The notes under the pieces are model-generated. The model did not search any database. It worked only from the letters and a program-made list of their open reading frames with translations, and was not told the DNA's origin. A program made the translations under genes and the position numbers. 64,000 nt of DNA, from the NCBI RefSeq assembly GCF_900111295.1, contig NZ_FOGT01000009.1, positions 62,001-126,000 of the forward strand, written 5' to 3'. How positions within the stretch are numbered: position 1 is the stretch's first letter; every line of letters begins with the position of its first letter. Positions 19,489 through 29,276 of this stretch are shown here, piece by piece. Source of the DNA: Salipaludibacillus aurantiacus (GTDB lineage Bacteria; Bacillota; Bacilli; Bacillales; Salisediminibacteriaceae).

Positions 19489-20910
19489 ATGACTGACAAC
19501 AAAGGTTCGATCCGCACAAAGATTCAACGGTTCGGCAACTTTTTAAGCAGCATGATTATGCCGAACATCGGCGCTTTCATTGCATGGGGTCTTATTACTG
19601 CACTTTTTATTCCTGATGGCTGGCTCCCTAATGAAAGTTTCGCCGAGTTAGTAGGACCGATGATCACATTCTTACTGCCTCTGTTAATTGGTTTTACCGG
19701 AGGTAAGCTCGTCCATGGCGTACGGGGCGGGGTCGTCGGGGCCACTGCGACAATGGGTGTTATTGTCGGGGCAGAAGTCCCAATGTTTATCGGAGCAATG
19801 ATCATGGGGCCTTTAGGCGGCTTTGTCATTAAGAAATTCGATGGTCTGCTGGAGGGCAAGATTAAACCCGGTTTCGAAATGCTTATCAATAACTTCTCAG
19901 CCGGGATTCTGGGCGGCTTACTCGCTCTTATCGGTTTAGGAGGAGTCGGACCAGTCGTTTCTGCATTCAGCCAGGCAATGGGTGTTGGTGTAGGAGCAAT
20001 TGTAGATGCCGGTTTACTTCCATTAACAAGTATCCTGATTGAACCGGCGAAAGTCCTGTTCTTAAACAATGCCATTAACCACGGTGTTTTAACTCCGTTA
20101 GGTTTAGAGCAGGCTTCTGAGGTTGGAAGATCAATTCTCTTCCTTCTTGAAACAAACCCTGGACCGGGGCTTGGTATTCTTCTTGCCTTTATGTTCTTTG
20201 GCGGAGGGATGGCTAAACGTTCCGCTCCCGGAGCTGCAATCATTCATTTCTTTGGGGGAATCCACGAAATCTATTTCCCTTATGTCCTAATGAAACCATC
20301 TCTTATTCTGGCAGCTATTGCCGGAGGGATGAGCGGAATCTTTACTTTTAATTTACTTGGAGCAGGGCTTCCTGCAAGTCCGTCACCAGGAAGTATTATC
20401 GCTTATACACTGCTAACCCAGCCAGGATATTATTTCCCTGTCTTCTCCGGGATCGTCATCGCAACAGCCGTTTCATTTGTGGTGGCTTCGGTTATCTTAA
20501 AAGCCAGCAAAAACAAAGGAGAGGCAGATCTTACAGAAGCCGCATCAAAAATGGAAACGATGAAAGGAAAAGAGAGTTCCGTGTCTTCAGCTTTAACTGC
20601 TGATTCTGATAAACCAGCAGAAGAACTGGATGCTTCATCTGTAAATAAAATTATTTTCGCATGTGACGCGGGTATGGGGTCCAGTGCCATGGGTGCTTCC
20701 ATTCTCCGTGACAAAGTTAAGAAAGCCGGATTGGATATTGAAGTTGCCAATACGTCTATCAGTAACCTTCCTGAAGATGCGGATGTAGTTATTACTCATA
20801 AGGATTTAACACCACGGGCTAAAGAAAAATTGGCATCTGCTCACCATATTTCTGTTGATAACTTCCTGAGCAGCCCGGAATACGACAAGCTTATTGATGA
20901 ATTAAAGTGA
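19489..20910 (+). CDS. mtlA: PTS mannitol transporter EIICB (MtlA)
   Basis: 473 aa. Imports and phosphorylates mannitol to mannitol-1-phosphate. The membrane EIIC domain (~1-345) has MIMPNIGAFIAWGL at the start and the GGIHEIYFPY motif with the substrate-binding glutamate. A linker follows, then EIIB with phospho-cysteine C392 in FACDAGMGSSAMGAS. EIIA is separate (mtlF). Start behind AAAGGAGGAG. First gene of the mtlA-R-F-D operon. Confidence 0.96.
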   Translation: MTDNKGSIRTKIQRFGNFLSSMIMPNIGAFIAWGLITALFIPDGWLPNESFAELVGPMITFLLPLLIGFTGGKLVHGVRGGVVGATATMGVIVGAEVPMFIGAMIMGPLGGFVIKKFDGLLEGKIKPGFEMLINNFSAGILGGLLALIGLGGVGPVVSAFSQAMGVGVGAIVDAGLLPLTSILIEPAKVLFLNNAINHGVLTPLGLEQASEVGRSILFLLETNPGPGLGILLAFMFFGGGMAKRSAPGAAIIHFFGGIHEIYFPYVLMKPSLILAAIAGGMSGIFTFNLLGAGLPASPSPGSIIAYTLLTQPGYYFPVFSGIVIATAVSFVVASVILKASKNKGEADLTEAASKMETMKGKESSVSSALTADSDKPAEELDASSVNKIIFACDAGMGSSAMGASILRDKVKKAGLDIEVANTSISNLPEDADVVITHKDLTPRAKEKLASAHHISVDNFLSSPEYDKLIDELK

Positions 20911-20929
20911 TACAGCTGAAACAGCTGTA
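20911..20929 (+). other. small hairpin between mtlA and mtlR
   Basis: TACAGCTG-AAA-CAGCTGTA is a perfect 8-bp inverted repeat directly after the mtlA stop codon, without a T-run. It may stabilise the upstream mRNA. Confidence 0.5.
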
Positions 20930-20943
20930 ACGGAGTGATCAAT

Positions 20944-23082
20944 ATGTATGTTTCTGCAAGAGACAAGTTCATCTTAGAAATGCTCATCAAACATTCTGAG
21001 GGAGTGACGATCCGCGATATTGCTCACTCCCTGCAGGTGAGCGAACGTACTATCCACCGTGATATTGCCACCTTTGACTCGCTGCTGCTTCCATATGAAC
21101 TGACTCTTGAGAAAATTGCCGGAAAAGGCATCTTTTTAAAAGGCGCTAAGGAGCAGATTAAGCAATTCAGCCAGGACTTGCAGGAAGCTAAACATTTTGA
21201 TTTTTTGCCTGAACAAAGGCAAGTCATTATTATTTGTAAGCTTCTTGAGTCTTTCGAGCCGGTTAAACTTCAATCTTTCGCTGTAGATTTAAATGTCACT
21301 GTGGCTACTATTACTAACGATTTGGAAAAAGTAGATGAATGGCTGGCAAAATACGACCTTGAGCTTGAGAGACGAAGAGGGCTCGGTATTCAGATTACAG
21401 GCAGCGAAACAGATAAAAGAAAAGCGATCAGCGGTTTGCTTTCAGAAAACTTTGAGGAAGGCGAAATCCTAAAATATATACGAAGAAAGCTTCCGAACCA
21501 GGATTCCGACCTCAGTGAATCTATCGCTGGACAATTGCTCGGGTTTATTAATATTGACAAATTGAAGAAGGTTGAAGAATCCGTAAAGAAAATTATCCGC
21601 ACGCTCGATTACCAGATCGCAGATTCGGCATATATCGCTCTTGTTGTCCATCTTACCTTGGCTCTTGAGAGAATTTCCAAAGGAGAAAACATCAGTATCA
21701 ACACGTCTTTAGCAAAGCATTTAAAAAACAAAAAGGAATATAAACTGGCCGAAGAACTTGCCACGGAGCTGAAAAAGTCATTTTCACTGGACATTCCCGA
21801 GGCTGAAATAGGCTACATTACGATGCATTTAAGAGGGGCTAAACTTCATCAGGACCATCAGGTGCTGTTTACAGAGGATAACCTCGATACGGTCATGGTT
21901 GCTAAAAAATTAATCAATGAAGTGAGCAATCGTACGGGAGTTAACTTTAAAAACGATCATTCTCTCTATCAAGGGCTTATGGCTCATTTAGAACCGGCTT
22001 TATACCGCTTAAAACAAGGAATGCATATTCACAACCCGCTCCAGGATAAAATTCAGGCCACCTATCCTGACCTGTTTTCAACTGTCAAACAGGCTTTCAA
22101 CAGCGTTTTAACTAAGGGCATTGCTATTCCTGACGAGGAAATAGGCTTTCTCGTACTCCATTTCGGTTCAGCGATGGAACGGGAAAACAACCGGCGAACC
22201 CATAAAGCAGTCGTTATCTGTTCAAGTGGTATAGGCTCTTCAAAGATGATTGCCAGCAGGCTTCAGAGTGAGTTCCCTAATATAACAGAAGTTAAAAACA
22301 GTTCCCTCTTCGAGTTGGATAAATTCCATCCGGAGGAGCTTGATTTAGTAATCTCAACAATTCCACTTGTAGATCATTCTGTTGATTATGTTCAAGTCAA
22401 TCCTTTCCTGACGAAAGACGACGTGGCTAAAATACAAGATTATATCGATCGCAGAGAGCATCTCTACGCGATGAAACAGGAAAAACCTGCTTTGAAAAAG
22501 ACAGAAAAGAAGGACACTTCAAAGCCCCGCTCTCCAATTAGAGATATATTCAGTAACTTGCAAAAAAGTTTATCTGCTTCTGCCCATTTACTGAGGAACT
22601 TCCATTTATATCAGGCTGAGCAGGGAAGCGGTTTGTGGGATTCTTTGCTTCAAGTTATTTGTAAGCTGAAAGAGGACTCCCTTGTGTCAGATGAACACGA
22701 AGTTATAAAAAGCCTGAAAAAAAGGGCCGAACTCTCCGGGTTAGGCATTCCGGAGACTCACATAGCCTTATTCCACGCCAGAAACAGCTCAGTCATCAGG
22801 CCTCTCTTCGTTATTCTTAACCTGACTGAAGCAGTTGAAGCTAAAGCTATGGACGGAAATGATATCGAGATGAAAAGGGTGCTGCTCATGCTCGGTCCGA
22901 CTGACATGACAGACGAAGAGACAGAAATATTAAGCACCATCAGCAGTGCCATCATTGAAAATGAGAACAGTATCGCCTTATTTGAGGACGGAAAGGAACA
23001 AGAAATCTCCGACTTTTTGAGTGTAAAACTGCTGAATTTTTACCAAGATTATTTAAAAAAGGAGAATCCTTATTATGAATAA
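20944..23082 (+). CDS. mtlR: PTS-controlled mannitol operon activator MtlR
   Basis: 712 aa BglG-type multidomain activator. N-terminal helix-turn-helix (VTIRDIAHSLQVSERTIHRD) and a second HTH are followed by two PRD domains with phosphorylatable histidines, an EIIB(Gat)-like domain with C426 (VVICSSGIGSS) and an EIIA-like domain with H606 (PETHIALFHAR). These correspond to the two residues through which MtlA and MtlF control B. subtilis MtlR. ATG 20944 chosen because GGAGTG overlaps the earlier GTG. It overlaps mtlF by 8 bp. Confidence 0.94.
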   Translation: MYVSARDKFILEMLIKHSEGVTIRDIAHSLQVSERTIHRDIATFDSLLLPYELTLEKIAGKGIFLKGAKEQIKQFSQDLQEAKHFDFLPEQRQVIIICKLLESFEPVKLQSFAVDLNVTVATITNDLEKVDEWLAKYDLELERRRGLGIQITGSETDKRKAISGLLSENFEEGEILKYIRRKLPNQDSDLSESIAGQLLGFINIDKLKKVEESVKKIIRTLDYQIADSAYIALVVHLTLALERISKGENISINTSLAKHLKNKKEYKLAEELATELKKSFSLDIPEAEIGYITMHLRGAKLHQDHQVLFTEDNLDTVMVAKKLINEVSNRTGVNFKNDHSLYQGLMAHLEPALYRLKQGMHIHNPLQDKIQATYPDLFSTVKQAFNSVLTKGIAIPDEEIGFLVLHFGSAMERENNRRTHKAVVICSSGIGSSKMIASRLQSEFPNITEVKNSSLFELDKFHPEELDLVISTIPLVDHSVDYVQVNPFLTKDDVAKIQDYIDRREHLYAMKQEKPALKKTEKKDTSKPRSPIRDIFSNLQKSLSASAHLLRNFHLYQAEQGSGLWDSLLQVICKLKEDSLVSDEHEVIKSLKKRAELSGLGIPETHIALFHARNSSVIRPLFVILNLTEAVEAKAMDGNDIEMKRVLLMLGPTDMTDEETEILSTISSAIIENENSIALFEDGKEQEISDFLSVKLLNFYQDYLKKENPYYE

Positions 23083-23512
23083 ACCGATTATTCCCATAGA
23101 AAATATCATATTAAATAAGAAAGTTGATTCTAAAGAAGAAGCGATTCGCCAAGCCGGTCAAATCCTTGTAGACGGTGGTTATGTCAACGAGGATTACATT
23201 AAAAAAATGTTCGAGAGGGAAGAAATTACTTCCACATTTATGGGCAACTCTATTGCCATCCCCCACGGCACGGAAGATGCAAAAAGCAGTGTCCACGCGT
23301 CAGGAATTTCTATTCTTCAACTCGCTGAGCCTGTTGATTACGGTAACGGAAATCAAGTAAAAATGGTTTTTGGCATTGCCGGCAAAGACAATGAACACCT
23401 GGAAATCCTCTCTAAAATCGCTATTGTCTGCTCAGACGAAGAAAACATTGAAAAAATGGTGAATGCAAAGTCCAAAGAAGAACTTCTTTCCTTGTTCAGC
23501 GAGGTGGAGTAA
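23075..23512 (+). CDS. mtlF: PTS mannitol EIIA (MtlF)
   Basis: 145 aa cytosolic EIIA. Accepts phosphate from HPr on H64 (NSIAIPHGTEDAK) and passes it to the EIIB cysteine of MtlA. Its ribosome site GGAGAA lies inside the end of mtlR, implying translational coupling. The stop codon directly abuts the mtlD start. Confidence 0.95.
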   Translation: MNKPIIPIENIILNKKVDSKEEAIRQAGQILVDGGYVNEDYIKKMFEREEITSTFMGNSIAIPHGTEDAKSSVHASGISILQLAEPVDYGNGNQVKMVFGIAGKDNEHLEILSKIAIVCSDEENIEKMVNAKSKEELLSLFSEVE

Positions 23513-24643
23513 ATGATTGCTGTTCATTTTGGAGCTGGGAATATTGGACGCGGGTTTATTGGAAAACTTCTGGCCGATTCGGGGTATGAGACGGTGTTTG
23601 TTGATATTAACGAAGCCCTGATTGACGCCATAAATGAAAAACAGTCTTATAATGTTTATTATGCCGAGCAGGAAAAGAGGTCTTTTAATGTATCTGCTAT
23701 CCGCGGCCTCCATTCTGTAAAAGATGAAGAGGAAATTATTGATGTGATTATCCATGCGGATCTGGTAACTACAGCTGTCGGAGCGCATATACTCCCTCAT
23801 ATTGCTCCTCTAATCGCAAAAGGATTAACGCAGAGAGTATCTCAATCAGAACAGCCCTTAAACGTTATCGCCTGTGAAAATGCTATTGGGGGAAGCGACC
23901 AGTTAAAAAGCGCTGTGGCAGAGCACTTGGATAATCAGACAACTGATACTGTTGAGCGTCTGATCGGATTTCCAAATGCGGCTGTAGACCGGATTGTTCC
24001 AGACCAGAACCAGGAAAATTTGCTTGATGTCCTGGTCGAGCCGTTCTTTGAGTGGGCAGTCGATAAAAAGTCGATTAAGGGATCCATACCTCCTGTACAG
24101 GATGTTCATTTTGTAGAAGATTTAGAGGCTTATATCGAAAGAAAATTATTTACTGTGAACACCGGGCATGCTTTAGCTGCTTACCACGGCTATCAGGCCG
24201 GAAAGCAAACGATTCAGGACGCCCTGCTGGATCAGAAGGTAAAAGAGAAAGTGCTGCAAGGGCTTAAAGAGACAGGCCGGCTAATCTGCGAGAAGCATGG
24301 GTTTGATCCTGACGATCATCAGTTATATATAGAAAAGATTATTGAAAGGTTTACTAACCCTTATCTGACAGATGAAGTGACCCGGGTTGCCAGACAGCCG
24401 GTAAAGAAACTCGGTTATAACGAACGCCTCGTTAGCCCTGTCAGACAGCTAATGGCAAGGAACGTTGTTCCAGAAGGTTTATTAAACGGGATTGTGGCCG
24501 CTTTACGTTACGACTTCCCCGAGGATTCAGAAGCCGTTGAACTTCAGGAAAAGATTCAGTCATATGGGGTCAAAAAAGCATTCAGTCAAATTTCAGGATT
24601 AGAAGAAAACGGGCAAATCGTTGAAGAAATATCTGCTAAATAA
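23513..24643 (+). CDS. mtlD: mannitol-1-phosphate 5-dehydrogenase (MtlD)
   Basis: 376 aa. Oxidises mannitol-1-phosphate to fructose-6-phosphate with NAD. The N-terminal HFGAGNIGRGFIG is the NAD-binding loop. CENAIGGS and the KLFTVNTGHA segment, with the catalytic lysine and histidine of the polyol-specific long-chain dehydrogenases, are present. GGTGGAG lies within mtlF. Last gene of the operon, followed by a strong terminator. Confidence 0.96.
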   Translation: MIAVHFGAGNIGRGFIGKLLADSGYETVFVDINEALIDAINEKQSYNVYYAEQEKRSFNVSAIRGLHSVKDEEEIIDVIIHADLVTTAVGAHILPHIAPLIAKGLTQRVSQSEQPLNVIACENAIGGSDQLKSAVAEHLDNQTTDTVERLIGFPNAAVDRIVPDQNQENLLDVLVEPFFEWAVDKKSIKGSIPPVQDVHFVEDLEAYIERKLFTVNTGHALAAYHGYQAGKQTIQDALLDQKVKEKVLQGLKETGRLICEKHGFDPDDHQLYIEKIIERFTNPYLTDEVTRVARQPVKKLGYNERLVSPVRQLMARNVVPEGLLNGIVAALRYDFPEDSEAVELQEKIQSYGVKKAFSQISGLEENGQIVEEISAK

Positions 24644-24684
24644 ACTTCCTTCTCACTATCATAACAGGAACTGTTTGACCGCAT

Positions 24685-24736
24685 AGAAAAGCCGTTAGTC
24701 AGTCTTATTTTAAAGACCTGCTGAACGGCTTTTCTT
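24685..24736 (+). terminator. terminator of the mannitol operon
   Basis: AGAAAAGCCGTT pairs with GAACGGCTTTTCT, with an inner AGTC/GACC-type extension, and a T-rich tail. Confidence 0.8.
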
Positions 24737-24798
24737 TATTGCTTATATCCTTTTGAATTCTTGATGGCCTTGACTGCGGACCCTCGGCTTCCTATACC

Positions 24799-26136
24799 TT
24801 AGCTTTTGATAATACAGGTGGTGATAGATCTTTTTGGTACAGTTATATCTGTTTGTCCGTTTTCAAAGTTTAGAACAGTATGATGTTCCTCATCTTTTTC
24901 ATTAAGAATAACAATTACGACCTCACCATTCGGATTTTTAAAAGCGGTGACAGATACACTCTCCAGAGTTGAGTTTACATCAATTCTCTTTGCTCCTGGT
25001 TCAATATATTTACTGAAATGTCCAATATAGTAGTACTTAAAATGGACCTGGTCATTTTTTGTATCGGCAATGACAGGGGCATCACAATAGTTTCCTACGT
25101 GATTAGGACCGCCCTGCTCATTAAGTACAAGATTCCAATCAATAAAGCCTTCCAGCCAATTATTCATGTCTCCAATTATATTGCGTGCATAACGCTCACC
25201 AGTGTCCCACGCTCCTAACTTAACGCCACCTTCAATACATCCTTCAGTAAATATTAAATGTTTATCAGGGAAAGCTTCATGCACCTTGGATAAATTCTCA
25301 AATTCTTCAGATACGTACCAATGGTTGCCGGTTCCCCAAATGTATTTTGAAGCTTCCGGATCAGATAATACTGTTGTTGCTCTTTCGACCATAATATCCC
25401 GGTTATGATCTAATATAATGATTTTTTTATCCGCCAATCCGTTTTTAGAGAACGTCGGGCCTAAATAGTCTTTAATAAAATCTCTTTCTTCTTCGGCTGT
25501 ATAAAGGCAAGAATCCCACACTTGCGTCGCTTCAGGTTCATTTTGAACTGTTACGCCCCATATTGGAATTCCAGCGCTCTCCATCTCTTCAATATACTTT
25601 ACAAAATAATTAGCCCACGTTTGCCGGTACTCTTCTTTTAACTTCCCGCCATGGTTCATTTCATTGTTCGTTTTCATCCAAGCAGGCGGACTCCATGGAG
25701 AAGCTAACAGCGTTAGCTCTTTATTTGCTTTATTAGCAGCTTCTTTTATCAATGGAATAACGTATTTATATTCCCTTCCAATGGAGAAGGATTTAAGGGA
25801 AGTGTCATTTTCGTCCACATAAGTATAGTTTTCCAAAGCAAAATCACAACTGTGAATGTGGGTTCTTCCCAGGTTGTAGCCCAGGCCTTCCGGTTTGTTA
25901 AAATAGGCATTAATGACGTCTTGCCGGTTATCTGGTGATATTTGAGACAATGTGTAAGCGGCTGCTTCAGTAAATGCTCCTCCAAAGCCTAACCACTCCT
26001 GATATTCTTTAGCCGGATCAACAGTTATATCATTATTTCCTTTATTAGAGAACTTTTTATCTAACATTAAAGGTTGTTTATGGTCCCATTTTTTGTCTGA
26101 ATACTTACTGGTTTGTATAACTTGTACGTGTTTCAA
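24799..26136 (-). CDS. glycoside hydrolase family 30 (beta-glucosidase/glucanase type), cytosolic
   Basis: 445 aa TIM barrel plus beta-domain. GH30 marks: WLGFGGAFTEAAAY near the N-terminus, LLASPWSPPAWMKTN, acid/base E200 in VTVQNEPEAT and nucleophile E298 in LIFTEGCIEGG. The C-terminal beta-domain ends VILNEKDEEHH...VPKRSITTC. It has no signal peptide, so it acts on imported oligosaccharides. The start is TTG 26136, with GGGGAGG 8 bases upstream. It closes an operon with two solute-binding proteins. The subfamily (GH30_1 or GH30_3, beta-1,6- or other linkage) cannot be fixed by eye. Confidence 0.88.
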   Translation of the reverse strand: MKHVQVIQTSKYSDKKWDHKQPLMLDKKFSNKGNNDITVDPAKEYQEWLGFGGAFTEAAAYTLSQISPDNRQDVINAYFNKPEGLGYNLGRTHIHSCDFALENYTYVDENDTSLKSFSIGREYKYVIPLIKEAANKANKELTLLASPWSPPAWMKTNNEMNHGGKLKEEYRQTWANYFVKYIEEMESAGIPIWGVTVQNEPEATQVWDSCLYTAEEERDFIKDYLGPTFSKNGLADKKIIILDHNRDIMVERATTVLSDPEASKYIWGTGNHWYVSEEFENLSKVHEAFPDKHLIFTEGCIEGGVKLGAWDTGERYARNIIGDMNNWLEGFIDWNLVLNEQGGPNHVGNYCDAPVIADTKNDQVHFKYYYIGHFSKYIEPGAKRIDVNSTLESVSVTAFKNPNGEVVIVILNEKDEEHHTVLNFENGQTDITVPKRSITTCIIKS

Positions 26137-26234
26137 AGATTATTCCTCCCCTTAAGCGCTTCCCAGCTGTTTACTTACCTGGCATGCGGTGTGGCTTTCG
26201 CTTCCGCCATCTTCCCTCGCCAGTTCTGTTAATT

Positions 26235-27548
26235 TTATCTGAGTATTCTCCGCTCCACCATCCCGATAATTTCTTCCCATTCCTCTTCTGAATCGCTGCC
26301 GTAGTAAACATTATTCAGACCAATAAGGATTTCTTCATTTACATCCTCGTAATGAGGTCCTTTGTAAATATATGGGACTTCCAGCGCCGCTTCTGCAAAT
26401 AAATCCGCTGCATATTGACCGCCAAAGTAATCATCAGCTATTTGAGTGAACTCCGCATCCTCATACACAGCCGGGGTTGTCGGGAACGTTTCTCTTTCTT
26501 TAAATAATTTCATTTGCTGCTCTGGAGCTAACAGCCACGTTAAGAACTCATAAGCTTCTTCTGCATGTTCTGTTTCTTCTGGAATGGTAATCCATGTACC
26601 TCCCCAATTGCCGGCTCCTTCAGGTATCGGAGCAATTCGCCAATTTGATTCATCCGGTGCATATTCTTTAATAATATCCCCCATCCATGCTGGGCCTAAT
26701 AACGTCGCGTAACTTCCTTCCTGTATACCATTTCGCCACTCTCTGGACCACATCCCGAGGTTGGCGGTGTAGCCTTCTTCAATCCATTGAGCAGTCTGAT
26801 CGTATGCTTCTTTCATATAAGGAGAAGAGTCAATAATGAGCTCGTCTTCTTTATTAAAAAAGTTTTCAGGAGCCTGGTCCCGCTTCGCTTTAAATACCGT
26901 TTCAAAGTTATCAACCATCTTTTTCCCTGTCTCATTCAAAATGGTCTCTGCCGTATGCCGATAATCTTCCCACGTTTGAATGAGCTCTTTCACTTCGTCT
27001 GGTTCAGATGGCAAGCCAGCCTCCTGAAAGACGTCGGCCCGATAATACATCACAGTCGGACCGATATCAGCAGGGAGGCCAAGCAAGAAGTCACCCTCTA
27101 TGTTTAAACCTGTCTCCCAAGCCCAATCAAGATAGTCCTCCTGTAAATCAGCCGCCCCTAAATCCAATAAATTAACAAATTTATTTTCCGCCCTTATATA
27201 AGAATCGATTTCTGAGGCTTCTATCGCAGCCAGGTCCGGAGCGCCGCCCCCTGCAGATAATGAAGTAAACAGATTTGTCTGGTGATCTTCCACCTCCATC
27301 TGCCGGACGTTAATAGAAATATCGGGATTTTTTTCTGTGTATTCCTCAATTAAAGGGCCATAGTCAGCTCCAAAATTCCAAAAGGACAATTCCACTTCAC
27401 TGTCTGCAGATCCTATACTGGATTCATTATTTCCTGAAGCTCCATTATCCGATCCTGAATTTTGGCTGTTGCTGCCAGTGTCAGTATTGCAGCCAACTGC
27501 AATTAATGCCGTTATTAACAGGGTGAATAGTAAACTCTTTTCTTTCAT
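26235..27548 (-). CDS. extracellular solute-binding lipoprotein, family 1 (paralogue 1)
   Basis: 437 aa. Lipoprotein signal peptide with lipobox IAVGC, then a Ser/Asn/Gly-rich linker and the family-1 sugar-binding fold (ELSFWNFGADY; SAGGGAPDLAAIE; GLPADIGPTVMYYRADVF; GNWGGTWITIP; LLAPEQQMKLF). It is anchored outside the membrane to deliver oligosaccharide to an ABC permease. It is clearly paralogous to the genes at 27750 and 34844 but has no permease of its own beside it. Strongly acidic, consistent with a saline habitat. Confidence 0.9.
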   Translation of the reverse strand: MKEKSLLFTLLITALIAVGCNTDTGSNSQNSGSDNGASGNNESSIGSADSEVELSFWNFGADYGPLIEEYTEKNPDISINVRQMEVEDHQTNLFTSLSAGGGAPDLAAIEASEIDSYIRAENKFVNLLDLGAADLQEDYLDWAWETGLNIEGDFLLGLPADIGPTVMYYRADVFQEAGLPSEPDEVKELIQTWEDYRHTAETILNETGKKMVDNFETVFKAKRDQAPENFFNKEDELIIDSSPYMKEAYDQTAQWIEEGYTANLGMWSREWRNGIQEGSYATLLGPAWMGDIIKEYAPDESNWRIAPIPEGAGNWGGTWITIPEETEHAEEAYEFLTWLLAPEQQMKLFKERETFPTTPAVYEDAEFTQIADDYFGGQYAADLFAEAALEVPYIYKGPHYEDVNEEILIGLNNVYYGSDSEEEWEEIIGMVERRILR

Positions 27549-27749
27549 TTATTATTTCTCCTTTACCAGTGCCGTATTACTATTAATATGGTTAAGCATT
27601 AACTTTTCCAGCAAAGATCCGGTAAAGTAAATGCCTGATAACACCGGCCTTTTCAACACATTTTACGACTAGAATGGTTTAACGGCAAATAATTATATAG
27701 TGGCGCTTAACACTGTTAATCAACGAGTGGCCTTTTACCACCCGGACCC

Positions 27750-29066
27750 TTACCTGGAAATTCTTTGTTCCACACGGGTGGTTATATCATCCCATTCTTC
27801 GTCCGGGTCCGCTCCATCGTAAACATTATCTAAACCGTTAACAATTTCAGCATTGACATCCCCATAGTAAGGTCCTTTATAAACATGCTCTACATCCAAT
27901 GCCGCTTCAGCAAAAATCTCTCCTACGTTTTGTCCTCCGTAAAAATCGTCCGTTGTATTAACGAAATCGGAATTATCATAAACCGAAGGGGTCGACGGAA
28001 ACATCCCGCGTTCTTCAAAAGACCTTAACTGCTGTTCTGGAGCCAGCAGCCAGGTAAGAAATTCATAAGCTTCTTCCGGGTGTTCTGTTTGCGCAGGAAT
28101 AGTAACCCAGGATCCGCCCCAATTGCCTGCTCCTTCCGGCATTTGTGCAATACGCCAGTTTGTTTCATCCGGAGCATTTTCTTTAATGGTATCTCTCATC
28201 CAGGCAGGCCCCAGTAAAGTTGCATAATTGCCTTCCTGCATGCCACTGCCCCACTCTGGAGTCCACATTCCAAGATTTTTAATATATCCTTTTTCAATCC
28301 AATCAACAGTATCAAAGTAAGCTTGTTTTACGTAAGGAGAGGTTTCTATGATGAGTTCGTCATCTTCATTAAAATATTGTTCCGGAGCTTGATCCCTTTT
28401 AGCGTTGTATACCATTTCAGGATTATCCGACATTGCTTTTCCTGTCTCATCCAATATCGTTTGGGCGGCATCACCATAATCCTCCCATGTCTGAATTAAT
28501 TCCTCTACTTCATCAGGATCAGTTGGTAATCCGGCTTCTTCAAATACGTCTGTCCGGTAATACATCACTGTCGGGCCAATGTCTGTAGGAATTCCAAATA
28601 AGAAATCTCCATCCACGCTTGAACCAATATCCCATACCCAATCGAGGTAATCGTCTTCGATATAAGCAGCGCCTAAATCATATAAATTAATAAACTGATC
28701 TTCTGCATTTTTGTAAGAATCTATTTCAGACACTTCAATCGCTGCCATATCAGGAGCTCCACTGCCAGCGGATAAAGATGTGAACAGATTATTATGATGG
28801 TCTGCCATATCAATCTGTTGAATATTAATGGAAATTTCAGGGTTATTTTCTACGTATTCCTCAACCAGTGAATCGTAATTAGCACCAAACAGCCAGAATG
28901 ACAGCTCAATTTCCGCATCATCTTCACCAATACTGGTTATATTATTCTCTCCAGCCTCATTTCCCTCATCGGAAATGTTACCATCGTTCCCTTCATTATT
29001 GCTATTACACCCAGTAACGATGAGTGAGCTTACAAGTATTACTGAAAGTACACTGAGTCTTTTCAT
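27750..29066 (-). CDS. extracellular solute-binding lipoprotein, family 1 (paralogue 2)
   Basis: 438 aa. Lipobox IVTGC after a short hydrophobic signal, an acidic linker, then the same blocks as its neighbours (LSFWLFGANYDSL; GSGAPDMAAIEVSEID; GIPTDIGPTVMYYRTDVF; GNWGGSWVTIP). It resembles the 34844 paralogue more than the 26235 one in the DHHNNLFTSLSAGSG region. It lies between the GH94-like phosphorylase gene and paralogue 1. It probably shares the permease pair at 32.7-34.6 kb with different ligand lengths or linkages (inference). Confidence 0.9.
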   Translation of the reverse strand: MKRLSVLSVILVSSLIVTGCNSNNEGNDGNISDEGNEAGENNITSIGEDDAEIELSFWLFGANYDSLVEEYVENNPEISINIQQIDMADHHNNLFTSLSAGSGAPDMAAIEVSEIDSYKNAEDQFINLYDLGAAYIEDDYLDWVWDIGSSVDGDFLFGIPTDIGPTVMYYRTDVFEEAGLPTDPDEVEELIQTWEDYGDAAQTILDETGKAMSDNPEMVYNAKRDQAPEQYFNEDDELIIETSPYVKQAYFDTVDWIEKGYIKNLGMWTPEWGSGMQEGNYATLLGPAWMRDTIKENAPDETNWRIAQMPEGAGNWGGSWVTIPAQTEHPEEAYEFLTWLLAPEQQLRSFEERGMFPSTPSVYDNSDFVNTTDDFYGGQNVGEIFAEAALDVEHVYKGPYYGDVNAEIVNGLDNVYDGADPDEEWDDITTRVEQRISR

Positions 29067-29220
29067 AATTTACAGCTCCTTTAAATTACGATTTTACCGC
29101 TCTGTAATTTCTCATAATCTCTTATCTCAAAAGCTTTCACGCATTCCACTTCTCCCACACACAAAAGTTATGTATTACGTCTCTCATCGTTCTGGTCCCA
29201 ACTGCTAAGTTGAGAATAAC

Positions 29221-29246
29221 GCTCCCCGGTAAACCTTCCGGGGAGC
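29221..29246 (-). terminator. GC-rich hairpin behind the phosphorylase gene
   Basis: GCTCCCCGG and CCGGGGAGC form a 9-bp perfect stem, 31 bp after the stop codon. The downstream tail on the minus strand is only moderately T-rich, so termination may be partial. Confidence 0.5.
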
Positions 29247-29276
29247 ACTTTCTTCATAAATCAGATTATCAGGAGA

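Noticed and set aside
19524-20243. 239-codon minus-strand frame opposite mtlA
   Set aside because: Antisense shadow of a clear PTS gene; composition rich in Pro, Ile and Lys, no ribosome site.
26137-26234. cre site (GGGAAGCGCTTAAG) before the GH30 gene
   Set aside because: Three fixed positions of the cre consensus are missed, so the match is too weak to report as a site.
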